In this document: piece by piece, positions 10,436 to 25,300 of the stretch
Numbering within the stretch: position 1 is the first letter of the stretch
How the letters are laid out: each line of letters opens with the position of its first letter
From: Lolium rigidum
Taxonomy: Eukaryota > Streptophyta > Magnoliopsida > Poales > Poaceae
Length of the DNA stretch: 64,000 bases
Direction: 5' to 3'
Assembly (NCBI RefSeq): GCF_022539505.1
Contig: NC_061510.1
Span: 93,264,292-93,328,291 of the forward strand
The notes under the pieces: model-generated
Database searches by the model: none
The model's input: the letters and a program-made list of their open reading frames with translations, nothing else
What the model was told of the DNA's origin: nothing
Translations under genes and position numbers: made by a program

Positions 10436-11559
10436 TACATGATTCTGCCATTACTTGAAATCTACACAGTACCGTGCCTATTGTGCTAGTGATATGGATA
10501 TCTAGGGTGAAAACATAATGGAAATTTTCTAACTTTTCCGTTGAAAAACGGAAATGAAATGTAAATATGGAAATGGAAACCAAACAGCATTTTACATCAG
10601 ATTATATGTGGAATGAAATTTTTATTTTCGACTAATATAGATTTTTCGTTTTAGGGTTGATGTGCATGATCCGATCCAACATGCCCATGGCATGACATTT
10701 TAATCCGAGCTTCCAAACCCGCTCATTTTGAAACTCGACCAGTCATGATAGAGTTAGGTTACGATTTCTTGGTTTGTTTGAGATTTTTTTTGCATGATCC
10801 ACGAAAAGTGTTTTTAGCTCCCGAGCTCCAGTGCTCTCGCTATGTTAAGAAAATTTTAAAAATATGTTTACAAGTTATAAAAATCATGAAAATAATTTTG
10901 AAGACTCTCATTGATATATTCCACAATCATGCAAAATCCTAATCCGAAATTCTTTTTATTTTGAGCTAGATAAAAATGACAAAATCTGATATGTTTTGAA
11001 GATTTAAAAATGACTACTCAGATCTACAATTTTGTCATTTTTGTGTAGCTCAAAATATTAAGTATTTGAAATTGATTTTTTGCACGTTTGTAGGATACAT
11101 CATTGACTATGTGCAGATCTTTTTCCAGAATTTTTTTAAACTTAAAAATATGACTTTTGATTTTTTTTAAACGAGATCACTGGTGCCCATGTGCACCAAA
11201 TCTCTGTCCCATGATCCAAGACATCTTTAGTTTTCTGCGAACACTTGGATCCCTCTCCGTGGCCTCACCGTATTCGATCCGTCTCTGTCTTCGACAATAT
11301 TTGCTTTTGTAATTATTTCCGAAGGCTTTTTGCGTTTTTTTTTTTGCTTCCACTCGGTTTCGTGTATTTTGGTTCATATCTGTATATCCAAGGCCATAGA
11401 AGACCATCAATTTATAATCTGAAGCTGAGAGAGCAATAATAGTACGCTCAGCTGGCTCGCTAGTTTCAGACGAATGATCGTGCACTCTGCACTGTAAAAT
11501 TATTGGAGGATTATCATAAGAGGTCGATGATTACCCAACGGTCCATGACATCCGAAGAC

Positions 11560-12070
11560 ACGTGAGCACACAGAAGGAAGTGTGGGCCCGAGAGAGATAG
11601 TAAAACTGCAAAAGGAACAAGAATCCAAAATCTGGAGACGCAGGCAGGAGAGCCCACAGCTGCTAGATACTGTCCGTGGGCCCCGCGCCAGAACCTGTCC
11701 TCCCCTTAACGACATGCTTCCCACCACTACTACGCCCGCACGCAGAAGGTCCCGCGATCCTCCGCCACGTGTCCGAACGGACGGCGGGGATCGCTTGACC
11801 CCGTCCGCGCGCCCGTGTTTCGCTCGGGATGGGATCGGGACCCCGCTCTGACACGTGGGCCCCACGACGCAGCGACACGTTGGTGTCAGCTATTTTCGCC
11901 GGGCTCCAAAACAAGTTGCCGAAGAAAGTGCGGGCGAGAGGGAGGAGGAGACGGGAGAAAATAGAACGGGAGGGAGGAAGAGAGACAGAGAGATAGGGGC
12001 GAGATAAGGGTGGGGGGATCCATGGCGCGCCCGCTCCTCTGAGATTTTCCCGATCGCGTTCCGGTCGCAG
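11560..12070 (+). promoter_or_regulatory. GC-rich promoter and 5' UTR exon of the REN1-like gene
   Basis: The sequence turns abruptly GC-rich here. It contains ACGTG-core (G-box/ABRE-like) sites at about 11558 (ACACGTGAG), 11765 (CCACGTGTCC) and 11851 (ACACGTGGGCC), followed by a purine-rich GAGAGGGAGGAGGAG tract (11936-11975) that looks like a 5' UTR. A good donor, CGCAG|GTGAGC, at 12070/12071 would start a leader intron. The first coding exon is at 13368, so the 5' UTR is probably spliced at least once. Confidence 0.5.
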
Positions 12071-13367
12071 GTGAGCCGCATTGCCGCCGCCTCCGTCCCC
12101 TGCTCATCGGTGCATTTACTTGTTTTGGGGGGCGATTGCGGTTTGTTGTTGTCGTTTTCGGGATGGAGGAGCCCTCGTTGCCTCCCCGATTCCCCACCCC
12201 ACCCCCATTTTACACCCACCTAGATCTGTCGCCGCCCGTTTGGTTTCTGAACCTCGCCGTGCTAGATGATTCATGTCATTCAGATGTCTGACTTGTGGAA
12301 ATGCTTAAATCGAATCGGCTAATCCGTGTTTTAGGATACAGTATTTCATTTCAGAATCAATTTTCCTGCTTCGTTGCCTAACGAAGGCGTGGACATTGGC
12401 GGATTATGTCTGGCTGGAGCCTTTTTTTCCTCAAAGCCGCCGTGCGCTTCTGATGCTCGACTCTCTGTCTAATCTAGAAGCATAAAGGAGATGTGCATTT
12501 TGTTTACATGGGCATCACGTAGCTAACACCACCGAAACAAAATTCCAAATTATTTGCGGATCATAGTTTTGGAACTCCAGCTCCATGCCAACAGCTCCTC
12601 ATATTAATATTTTATCATTGTCTCCATAATAAATTGATTTTTTTTTTGCAGGTATTAATAAATTGAATTTTACTTATCTCTTTTGTGATTTTGCTTCTGC
12701 TGTGTAATGCCCCAGGTCCAGCTAATGGCTTAACGATTCTAGGCTGATACTTATGGTACGTGGATGAGGAAACCAACTCTGTCGGCGCACCGGAGCTATT
12801 TCATGAGAAATTAAGAGTTTTACATGCTTCACTTTCTTCTGGTACATCCTTATTCTGACGAATTTTATGGATTGTCCATTTTATGGCTTAAACATAAACT
12901 GAACTAGTATGTAAGGAAGAGATTGGCAATGTAATCAGTGCCTTACAAGTTACACCCCCTCCAAAAATACAAATGCTCTTTTAGCTACTATTTTCTTTAA
13001 CTAATTATGGATAAACCTAAAGCTTAATAGGGAAGTTTCTAAGCTTGGCACCCCCATCGATTTCATCCTGGATTCGCCACCGAATGTAATGGTTCATGCT
13101 ATTCCAGTTTTAGTGTTTACAGTCAGAATCCATTTAACTGTATTTATGAATACAGAGAAGTCTTTACCCAAAACCTCAACAAATTACTGATGCTTCACAA
13201 ATATGGTGATATTTATCTGTTATTTATTTTTTAGTTATGAAGGGAAAAAACCCACGATTTATTATCACTAATAACACTGCACAATGCATCAGTCGATTCC
13301 GAACATCAACTCGTTGACGGGACAGATCATCCTCAGGTGTTCATAAGCCAACCATTTAGCCAAGACA

Positions 13368-16300
13368 ATGTCAGCTTCAGAGTTCAGGATTCCTTACCAG
13401 CCAGTAAGATCATCATATGCTCCAATCTTAACGTTTTTCTTTCAGTTTCTTCTCCATGTTCTTTATCCGATTTGCCCAATTAGTCGCTTTAAGTTTCAGT
13501 TGATTTAAGTTTATTTCTGAAGAAAGATACAACCGCAATGTAATTTATTTACAATAAGAGTGAGATGAAGAGCTCAGTTTGGTTGATCAATGTGTGAGTG
13601 TCTGCTTTGTTTATCAAGTAGTTTAAATGTGACTGTTCTGTGTTGTGTTGAGGCTATAGTTGACTAAAATGGATTTTTGCTCTACAAATACCAGTTTCAA
13701 TGAATATTCCAGCAGTGATTTTTCAGTTATGCAATTGGAGCACGAAAGTATGCTGGAATATCCATACTGAAGGAACAAATGCCAAATGAAATAAAATCAG
13801 GTGGCTCATGATATTTGGGTAACAAATAAAATAAGTAGTCTTACCGCATTTTAAAACTTCTTTTTACTTCTTAGCCTTTGTTTATTGGCAATATTGCAAA
13901 AATCATTTGTGATTTTTTTTGTAGTTCTGCGTTGCCGTGTTTCTAATCCGTAAATCCTATGGTTAATTTCCACTCTGTTGTTCAAATCACCTGATCGTTT
14001 ATACGCATAATCGTCGTTGTTTATAGAGACAAAATGTGTTGTTTGAGTTCCAGAAAGCAAGTCAAGCCTTATCTTGTGTTTTTAATGAAAATTTATGTAG
14101 GGCCTCCCTCTGGCTCTCTAAAAAAAAGCATGTGTTGTTCTCTTCTAAAATAAAATAATTACTTGCATGCCATTTCGACAAGATGGTGCCTGGCTAGCTT
14201 GCGTGTGATTTCCTTAAGGCTAACTGTTTTAAAGAAAAATATTTTAATACAAGATGAGACAACAAAGTCAAGAAAAGATAAGCTAGACTTCTTAATTTTA
14301 TTAAGGAATGTTAATCATCATACGAGAATATAATTTCTTATGTAGCACCTTTATCAATAACAAGAACCTAATATTCTATTGTTAAGATCCTTTACTGTTG
14401 ATTAGAGTGATACTATGTGCACATAAATCTGCTTGTGTAAAAAATTATCCTTTTCTTTTCTTTTTAGTTAAACTCAAGTTCTACCTGTCTTGTTACCACT
14501 TCTGTGTTGCTGTATGCTAAAGTATTCTTTTCATAGGTATCATCTTCGCAGCCTTCGGAGAATACAGGCCAGTTCAAGATATGCCGATGTGGGGAGGGAG
14601 ACCCAAACTCCCAGAGTAGTGAAACGGGTGATAGCCCGCCAGCTGCATGTCCTAACTGCCAGGTTTTTCTGATCGTCTTGCACTCAAAGTTTATTTCACA
14701 AAGTTATCCAAATGACCTTAAGCTTAATTAGCAGAATGCGTGTCTATAGATGTTTACATAAGCTGTGTCACTGCTATTTATAGTGGCAGGTTTACTATTC
14801 TTAAGTCTCAGTTTTCCTTGAATGAGCATGATCACCATGGGAGTCTTTAAACTGCTATTGCGAAATCATGCTATTAATTCAGAATCATGTTCAGTGGCAA
14901 TTTTTTATGTATATTTGGTTCTGCAATTTTTATGTATATTTGGTTTCTTTGTCCTTCTCTTATGTGCATGATAAGTTCCATGACCAAATTAAATGTTTTT
15001 CAAGTGCAGGTTCTTAAGAGTGGACATTTGCTGCTTTCATCTAAAGGTATGTTTGGATGACCATTGTATTTTAGCATGGCTAGATGTATATTTATCCCTC
15101 TTTTGTACCTGCTATTTGTTACATCTAAACCAGATGTTTGTTGTAAGGACTGATGTCAGAAAGCCTCCAGGTCATATATCTATGAATCAGGATACATTGT
15201 CATTCCAGTGAGATAACATAATTAATGGAACTTCAAGCACAAAAGAAAAGCAAAACATGTCGGCCTGAACTCACTACAATTGTGACAATGTTAATCATAC
15301 CATGTATGATGGAGATTTTACGAACATGATGACTGTAACTTGTACTGTTGTATCATAGTTTAGTAGTTAGGATATTAGCCAGTTTGGTAGGTATATAATC
15401 ATTTTGACTGACACATTAAGTTGGAACTGGCCATGACCTTGTCAGTTCGAATGAGAGGAAAGTGTTGAGAAAAAGACACCTGTAGCTAGAGATGTTTCAG
15501 TTAATATTCCTACCTATTGTCTAGATATACCAAGAGAGATATACTGTCTAATGAGGCTACTATGAAATACTTACTCATGGGATAGTTCATTTTAGTTGCT
15601 CTTGTACTGAATACTAAAGTCCAGCAACATACCATATCTGTTTATTCTCTGATAGCCTGCACATAGAGTAACATGCAGTTTTAGCAAATGTTACATCTAT
15701 AGGCTAATGTAAATATCTAATTCCTTCACAATCTCAGCCCAATGAAGAACAGAGTCACGCGAACAAACATGCTTGATGTTTTTTACTGAAATTGTCAAGG
15801 AACTTATGTTTCGGATCAAAATGTTTTTTATTCATCGCGAAAAAAAGAATCCATATTTTACTTGTAATTTTTTTTCAGCCATTTCTTAAATTCGATCAAT
15901 TTTAAGATTGGAAATTCTAAATATTTGTCGCAACACTATTCTTCCTATTTGATTATTTGTGGTACATAGCAGGGATTGGTTGGACAACATGGAAAAGCGC
16001 TGGTTCATTCTTACAAGGGCATCATTAGTGTTCTTCAGAAGTGACCCGGTAAGAGGCATTAAAGTACTTTGCTAAACTTATTTGCATCATCTATTCACTC
16101 GTAAAGCTCCTGTGATTGAACTACTTTGTTCTCCAAGCTTAAACAAACTTTATTTGTGAACAGAGCACACTAATGGTATGCACACCATTAGATTGTAAAT
16201 TAAAAAAAAACTTTAAAATGCCAAACTGCTAGTTGATTGCTCAGTCCGATATCTAATTATTGTAGCAAATACACTCCCAAATCTTGATAGCATTTTCACG

Positions 16301-19300
16301 CATGAGCTACTGCTTAGACCCATCTTTCTGCAAGCCTTGTATCACTTTACTAGTCATTGCTGTGTGACTACTCGGCGCAAAGTGTTTTCCAGCTCTACTA
16401 AGGTGTTAATTTGCATCCTCTGGGTATGGATGGTACTTTTTTCCATTTGATTAAAAGAATACTCTTTTAAATGTTCACTGACTGCGATGCATAGTCAGAC
16501 AGTAAACTGCAACTCTCTGGTATGGTCTTTGTCCCGTTTTCTATTCCCAGTCCATTTTTTTTCTGACTTGGACCTTATTTCTAAAATTAAATTACTACTA
16601 CCATGATTACGCTGTGGGAAATTCCCTATACGTGCCACATGGTCCAAGAAGGACAACAACTGGTGCTGCTCCAGCCAGTGCAACCAAAGAACAACAAGTT
16701 CCCGGTAGTATCTACTACCTCTGTACGTGTTTAATCGACACGGGCGTCAGTACGTATTGAACTACTACCTGTGCACTCTCGCGTCAATTAAATCAGTCCA
16801 GAGGGAATAGATTGGAGTTGGGCTATCTCTTTATATAGAGGGCCCATTGTGTTATAATAATTATTAAGCAATTAAGCAGTCTCACATCGCTTTCTCCCAC
16901 TCCCTTCTCCTAGTTGACCGCTACATTACCGGGTTCCCACAGTTACTGGCCTAAAACCACTATTTTCCACAGTTACTACCTCCAATGTTATGATACCAAG
17001 TTCCCAACAATGATCGAGAATAATGTGTCAAGCATACTTGTTTTTGTACAACACCACTTATAATTTATAGATATTCAAATATACTTTTGATATATTCAGA
17101 AATAGGATACTAGGTGACAAAACATCTTTAAATGAGAATTTGGCAACTTTTGATCTATACCATCTGATAAGCAATACCAACCACTGGAATATTTGACCGT
17201 GGAATGCATGCAGCTCTGGGGAAGCTAGTAATCTGTCATTCCTTTCTGCTGGATGTGGTCCCACATACTGATCAATGGCACATGCTAGTCCTGGATAATT
17301 CTTTTCTGCGCTGATGTTGTATTAGTACTGTACACTGTAATCTAGTATACTTCTGTAAATTTATTTTAGGGATGTACATGAATGCAGCTAAAGAGAACTG
17401 CACATATAACCTGAATTCGTTAACAAAATGTTTCGAGCAAAGAATCAGAAGTCTAGATACTGAATCAGTTTGTATACCTTGTTACTCAATCTGCTTGCTG
17501 TGGTTGAGTAGGGGCATAATTAAAACAATAGGATTACACTGTAGGGACCTCCCGTACGGCATTGCAGTAAAAATAAAAAATACGCCAGTCGAAACAAATT
17601 AAACTTAGTGAAAGGCAAGTTATGTCAGCTAATGGCATCTCATTGCTCAGTTATCCCAACAAATTAGTGGCTGCTTTGGTCTAGGCCATAATCCTAAACA
17701 AATAACGATGCAACTTAGGAATTCAAGCTTTATTGTGAAACAGAGTATATAATTTTTCTTTTCATACTACTACTAACTGAATACCGGAAGTGACAGAAAG
17801 CAAATAGCAAAGGTAGGATATTATTGACTGTTACCAAGTACTACTACTGATGCATAGTATGTGACATTTGTGAGAAAATATAAAGGTATTAGGTTACCTC
17901 TAAACATGACAGTTGCTTCCATGTTCTGCTTTACTTTCAGAATCAACCTCCCAGAGGAAATGAACCAGTTGTTACACTTGGTGGAATTGACTTGAATAAC
18001 TCCGGAAGGTATGCATTGAGAATTGAAATTTTCATGAAAGGGAAAAGTTCATGTTATCCGATAAACATATAATTTTGATCAATGTTTCAGTGTTGTAGTC
18101 AAAGAAGACAGAAAACTTTTAACGGTGTTATTTCCTGATGGCCGTGACGGGCGTACTTTTACTCTGAAGGTTGGTTGTACATCTTGTAAAATTTCTTGCA
18201 TACTGTTTTTTGCATCCTTGTTGAGAGGATTGGCATTGTTTCATAGTTGTTCTGCCGGCTGTGAGGATCAGTGAATAGTGGGGCAACATGGGTGGCTGTG
18301 GGACTGTAGCAATGGAACGTGTCAACCCTGTTGTGATGGGGACGGGCATTTCTCTATTATTATTTAATATACAATTTATCGTACCCGTGTGGTATTGTTG
18401 TAGGAATTTAATGGTGCTTTTTTCCTCCAAGCAGGCAGAAACTACGGAAGAACTCAATGAGTGGAGAAGTGCATTAGAGAGTGCTTTAGCGCAGGCACCA
18501 AGTGTAGCGAATACAGTGGGGCAAAATCCAATATTCAGCACTGATGGAACAGAACCTTCTGAAGCTCCAACTGAACAGTGTAAGCTATGTTAGCTTTCAC
18601 TAGCTTCTTACTAGTTAGATGCTACACTATTTCTAGAAGCCTACATGATGTATTACAAGTTGTAATTATGAGCTTTTGCTCGCAACCTAGCTGTTGTGGT
18701 ATTTTTTGTTTTAGCAAAAGATCCAACTTTATTGATTAACTAAACAAGTTATATTGGACTGAAGAACTGAAACAAACACACAAAGATCCCTGATAAAACC
18801 GAAAGTTACATCAAGGCCCTTTGAAGTCATTTTTCACATTTTGCATCTCAATTTTCCTCCAAGCCTATGGCGAAGAAACCATAGAAAGATCAAACCTGCA
18901 CATGATGGTTTAACCTCTTAGCTATTACAGTATTTTGGGTTAAGTGTATATGGGTTTTAATATAAATAATGGACAAGCCACAGGTTTTGCTGTATTGATC
19001 AAATTCTGTATGTCAGTTTTTTTTAGACTTTATTTATATTTTTCTATGAGAACGGAACTGTTTGTCATTTCATTTCAAATATCTGGTAAAGGAATGGAAA
19101 AGCCTGTTCAAGACTTCCATTTTGGTATTCAACTTCATTGTTTACTATTAAAAAATCTTCATAAATCTGTTGATGATTGGGAAATTTTGGGCCACTGAAA
19201 AACTGAAGTTTTTAAGAAAAAAAAAATGCAGTTTGAATGTCATGCCTGTTGACCTATTGTCCTATGCTAACATAAGCTTATACACATCCACTTGATCAGG

Positions 19301-22300
19301 GCATGGACAATCATTTTCTGTGCAGATCCTTCTGTTGTTCATTAATACAGCTGCATTTTGCTCTTATAGAAACTGCATTATGCAGATCTGAGTAAATTCA
19401 TTTTTGTGTGCCAGTGACAGATGCAATTTGCGTATGTCCTAAAATCAGGGGCAATAATCCCTGAGTTGAGATTCTGTATGGCATTGTGATTTACTTTGTA
19501 GTCAAATGTATACTGTCTAATTTATTTTTCTTTCCCGTGTGTGTGCGAGTTCGGATGAAATCCTTATGTTGCACCGAAATAAGCAATTTTCTTGTTTCAT
19601 TTGCAGCGGAGGATAAATCGTCTGTCATTGGCAGACCTGCACAGTTTTCACTTGTAGATCCTGATGGTAGTCCATCTTTCCTGGAGAAGGCCTTGAGGTT
19701 CATTGAAGATTATGGTAAGTGTTTTTCCTTGGTGTCATTGATCAGTACATTATCTAGACTGACTTTGCACTAAGTTTAAATTCATGTCATATTGTCCTGG
19801 TGCACATTAAAAGAAACCATGCAGAAGCATGACATTTTAAAATCTCGCAGTTCAGTAATGAGCGGAACACACTCTGTTTGTAGGTGTCAAGGTAGAAGGA
19901 ATCCTCCGTCAGTCTGCTGATGTTGAAGAAGTCAAACGCAGATTTCGGGATTATGAAAAGGGTGATTTCTCTTGGTCTATTTTTAAATTTTATTTAAGAT
20001 GTTTATCCTCTGACAATTGTGTGCTGGGCTAGTTCACTTGTGTTGGCATATGTATACTGTTTAAAGCTGCATCTTCAATTTTATTTTATTGTGTAGGAAA
20101 GAACGAGTTCTCCGCAGAAGATGATGGACATGTTATTGGTGACTGTATTAAGGTGTTTATTTTTCAACACCGACTTTGATGTCTCGAGGAATATACTATG
20201 TTCATATATTTTCTGTAACATTTGTTCCGCTCCAATTTACTACAGTGTATCCTTCGGGAGATGCCAGCATCCCCAATTCCTGCATCATGTTGCACCGCGC
20301 TGGTTACAGCTTATCGTAAGAGTGTCTCAGAACTTTATTTACTTATTCACTAATAATAATACATTTCACAGCTTAAGAAAACTGATGCATAATCGCAATG
20401 ACTACCTTCCATGGAGTATTGTACCAAAAAATCAGCAAACAATATGCCCTTATCCACAACATTTTGATTTGTTTGGAACATAATAAACTGATAAGACAAA
20501 TGATGGTGCAGGAGCTGACAAGACAAGAAGACTTGATGCTATAAATAAAGTGGTATATGAAGTTTTCCCAGAACCAAATCGACAATTACTCCAGAGGTAT
20601 TTACCTAGGATGCTTTTTGGTTTAAAAATTTATCAACAAAATTTCATGTCTTGGATTGTCATTCTGTAAGAATACATCGTCATATGTTTACATTATTCTA
20701 ATGGTTTTATGATGAGTCAAATGTAACCTGTATAGCAATAACAATATCGAATTCCACCAACGGACACCAAACTCATCATCTTTCTTATAGGATTCTTAAG
20801 ATGATGATGGTCGTTGGATCACACAAAGCTGTGAACAGGATGTCTAATTCTGCTTTGGCGGCTTGCATGGCACCACTCCTTCTTCGACCTCTTCTTCTTG
20901 GTGAATGTGAAATTGATAGTGACTTTAGTATGGCTGGGGACGGTTCATTCCAGCTGCTTCAAGCTGCCGCAGCCGCCAACCATGCTCAAGCTATTATTAT
21001 CATTATGCTTGAGGAATATGATCAGATATTTGATGTATGATCTTTTTCCGTTGTCATGTTCCTTTTTCTGTAGTTAAGCTGCTTGAAGTTATGATTACTA
21101 ATTCAACAGTTACCTATGTAGGATTTGGAAGAAGGTTCATGTTCTTCAGACGCTTATACTGAATCTGACGATGGTGATGTTGACAAGGAATATTCCACGG
21201 ATAACGAAAACCATGATGACGATGGTTCTTATGATTCTGGTGAAGATGACATTGAAGAAGACTTGGATGATAATTCTGAACACTCTTCTGGCGGCAGTGA
21301 ATGTGATGCCAATAGCAGAATTGATGCCAAACGTGACAAGGTACGCTAATTGACAGCAATGGTATCAGTTTCAAACGTTATTGGTGTCAAAAGGTCCTGC
21401 AAAGAGCATGTTTCGTTACAAAAAGTAGTAACCCTGCTTCTATTCAACGAAAGAGACTATGGAAGATCTTCTCTTGGAAATGGTGATACTTGATCTTATC
21501 AAAATTAACTGCACTGTTTTCAGTCAAATGCTATGGTCAAATCGTATGTTCAACATGTTTGTTCATTGGGTAGTGTCTTCCCGATGTGCAACTTGTCACT
21601 TTTTTTGTAAATCTGGTAAAAGAGTATTCTGTTGAAATGCTAGTATTTTGTTGGTCAAACAAATTAGATTATGCTTTCATATTCAACTTGCCCATGAGTT
21701 CATCATGTGCGCTGATAAAAAGTCAACAGTTGATTTGACGTTTTCATCATAGCTTAAAACCGATGTGCTAATCTCTTACAGGGTACTTATTATTATATAT
21801 TTCAAATATCTTCTTGAAGCTTGTAATTTCATGCTTGCATGAAAAAACCTTGGTTGCACTCTCAGTAGCTCAATGGTCTGGGACATGATATAGGAGACTA
21901 CTGTTTCTAATACAAACGACATACATCTAGGTGTGTGTTTGAGGAAGCCTTGAATAGCTAACTCGTGTTCTTCAAACATACAGATTGTCCACAACTATAG
22001 CTTTGTGTCTCTGACTTGATGCGCTTGCGAACTTCTTTGTCTCCCTTACACTTCCTCTTGTTCCATATGTTAAGACCAATATCTCATGCACTGCATGTAA
22101 TGGCAATGATCAGATTGGCCAACCTCCTGCAAAAGCGGCAAGAACAGAACATGGTGCGGAGAAAGAATCAAATGCATCCACAGATAATATTTCAAAATCC
22201 CGTTCAGCATCTTCGAGAGCAAAACTTCTGAAGTCAAGCAGCTCAGCTAATAGGAGCAAAAGAACCTTATGGGGCCGTACTTCAGTAAGTGCAATTGTTA

Positions 22301-25300
22301 TTTGCATAGTTCTGCTTGCCAATGCTACTAGAATAATCATATAGTTTGACTAGAGTACTACTTTATTTACAGGCAAGAAAGGACCTGTCAACAGAGGAGG
22401 TTGAGTGTTGCAGTGATGATGAGTAAGTGGCCTGCTATTCACTCCTGAGATGCACATATAATTGTGCTGTTTATTGGAGAGATAAATTAATTGCAAAGAG
22501 CAACCGGTAGTATAAAAAATGAAAAATCACAGATGTATGACATGCTACAACAAGTTTGCAAACGTTAGTGCAAAACACAGCCATTTATGAACTGTACAAA
22601 AAACATCTGTACATATTGCTGTCGTATCCGTCCTTCATGTCTTATATATTTATACAGTTTAAAAAATAATAATATAGCTCATAGATGGTCATATGTGTGC
22701 ATGATTTTTTTCAAGTGCACAGATTATAGCACATGTTGTACATCCGTGGATTTTAAATATGTCTCTTCAAAGCACACAAGTATATGTGAACAACTGCACA
22801 AAATGTAGCATGATGATTGCAGATTTTGCACAACGGGTTGCACACGTAACTCTATTTGAAAACATGTAATTGTGCATTTCAAAAGTATGTGAACAATCGA
22901 TGATACACAGCATGCTGAATGTGTGCACATGAAAAAGGTCATTCACAAACATGGCCATTTGTGAACTGCAAAAGCAGATAGACAATTTCCATTTTAAGTC
23001 CTGGACTTTTTGGTCTTTCCATTGCTAGGTGAATAAATTTTGTTGTTTGCATCTGCAAGATTTGTACCTTCTATAAACTTGACATACAGATTGAGGGTTA
23101 CAAAATGTGTGGATTTTTTTCTTATATTGGTAAGAATCCACGTGGTTTGAATTGCATATTTGCACATTAAGAATGATTCCCAAAGTCTGCAGATGTTGTA
23201 GGATGCACCTGTAATGATCAAATGGGCATTGTACAATTAAGGCACAAGTTCTGCAAAATACAAAAGAAAAGCTTCATGTTTTGTCTTTGCACAATGCACA
23301 TTTAATCATGTTTTGTCTTCTTTGCACAATGCACATTTAATCATATTTTGGACAACTTTATTCATGTTGCTACCATTCCTTTTTAGATTCTTCTGAGATA
23401 ACGAGTACTTTGTGGAATGTTATGTACTCACAAGAACAACATTGTTTTTTCCACGATATTTACCATTAAGACTGTTGATATCTTTTGCGTTATTATTTTC
23501 TAATTTATTTTCTGTATTAGGGCTCTTATTGAGAAGCTTGAGAACAACAAAGCTGATCTCCAATCTAAAGTTTCAAAGGAGGTACATCCTTTTCCCCTAG
23601 AATCATACATAAGTTTGATATCGAAATTTTTTATATGACATGATGTCGTGTATTTTACAGGTCAAAGAAAATGCAAACCTTCGGGCAAGTCTAGAAAAGC
23701 GAAAAGAATCATTACATGAACGCCGTATAGCACTTGAAAAAGAAGTAAGGTCTTAAACTCAAGGTTTTTATTTATTTTTCTACAAAGAGAACACCTTGGT
23801 CACTTGTTTCAATAAGGGATCATGACACCACCGATGAAAGCAAACTTACAATATATGTGAAAAACATCAGAAACTATAGGGGGAGGAACATTCTGCTACA
23901 ATTTATAAGCACAGATACTATCCGAACATCTGAACTAAAGCAATGTGACCACAGAACTAAAGTAATGTGACCACAGAGCAATTTCACCATTATAATCACA
24001 AATACTATCCAAATATCCAAACATCTGTAATCTGCCTCCTAGGAGGATTGTAACAAACTCTATCTTTCCAATGAAATGAAACGCAAAAATCTTTTGCGTT
24101 TTCTTGAAAAAATGTGACCACAGAATAAATTTAGATTATGGTCTTCACATTTTGTAACCAACCACTTAGAAGGACTTTAAACCAACTCCTATCTCTTCAA
24201 TGAAATGAAATGAAACACAAAGGTCCTTTGCGTTTCTCAAAAAGAAATATTTTGGTGTCAACAAATGGATTCTCTGCATTTTACTCAAGGTTTGATTATG
24301 TCATTCCTTAAGATGAGCCATTATTCACGATGCCGAGGGAATTTACCCCAAACATCTGACTGCCTTGTCAGTTGAAATGGAAAACTACTACTGAAATTGC
24401 ATTGTACATCCAGAAAAATTCTCAGGAAACATGATCCCAGGCAGATAATACAGTATTATATCAAACTAATCATTCCATCACTTCTTCCCCTTTTAATGCC
24501 TGATTAGCTGCATAGAAAGCAGCATTTTCTTGCTGCTCATACTCCTCCCAGACATGATATTTAGTAATAGGACAGCATCCTACATCATAGCAAAAACAAC
24601 CAAGCTAACAGTTCTGGCGCAGTATGATGTTTTTATCCAAACATGCGAGTCTTTGCTGTATTTTTGAAAATTATATTTGACTGGATGTATCTAAAAACTT
24701 AGTAGCTCGCTGTGAGCTAACAGCACATGCTCAGACAGCCCCATTTGGCCACGTGATTTTCATAATTGACTCAGGCCACAATCTGAACCATGAGCCACCA
24801 TGAAGCACAATTGATGTGACAATACACATGATTTCTATTAAGTTTCATGCACCCACCAGTAGAACCAAAAATCCGAGCTAATGGAGAATGTTGGGAAATC
24901 CGCATATACTTCAACAACCTACCTCACGTGTGGCTCAATAAGGCCAAACGTGGACGAAAAGAGGGTGAGCATTTTTTTTCTTTATAAATTGCGAAAGCCA
25001 AGCTGATACCATACCAAGTTTCATGCACCAACTAGTAGAACCAGAAGTCCAAGCTAATGGAGAAGGTGGGCAATACTTTAACAATTTCCACTTCTCGCCT
25101 CCTTTCAAATACTGTCAATGTTTCTTGCAATCATGGTAATGCTGAGTACTTATCTTTCTTGGTACTATGATATATTATGGCCTGGACTCCACTGGCTATG
25201 GTTATAATGCTACTAAAACCTTTAAATGCGACTTTATCATTGCCATTTTCATCATAAATCAGACAATACAATTTACTATACATTTCTGACACTATGGGGA

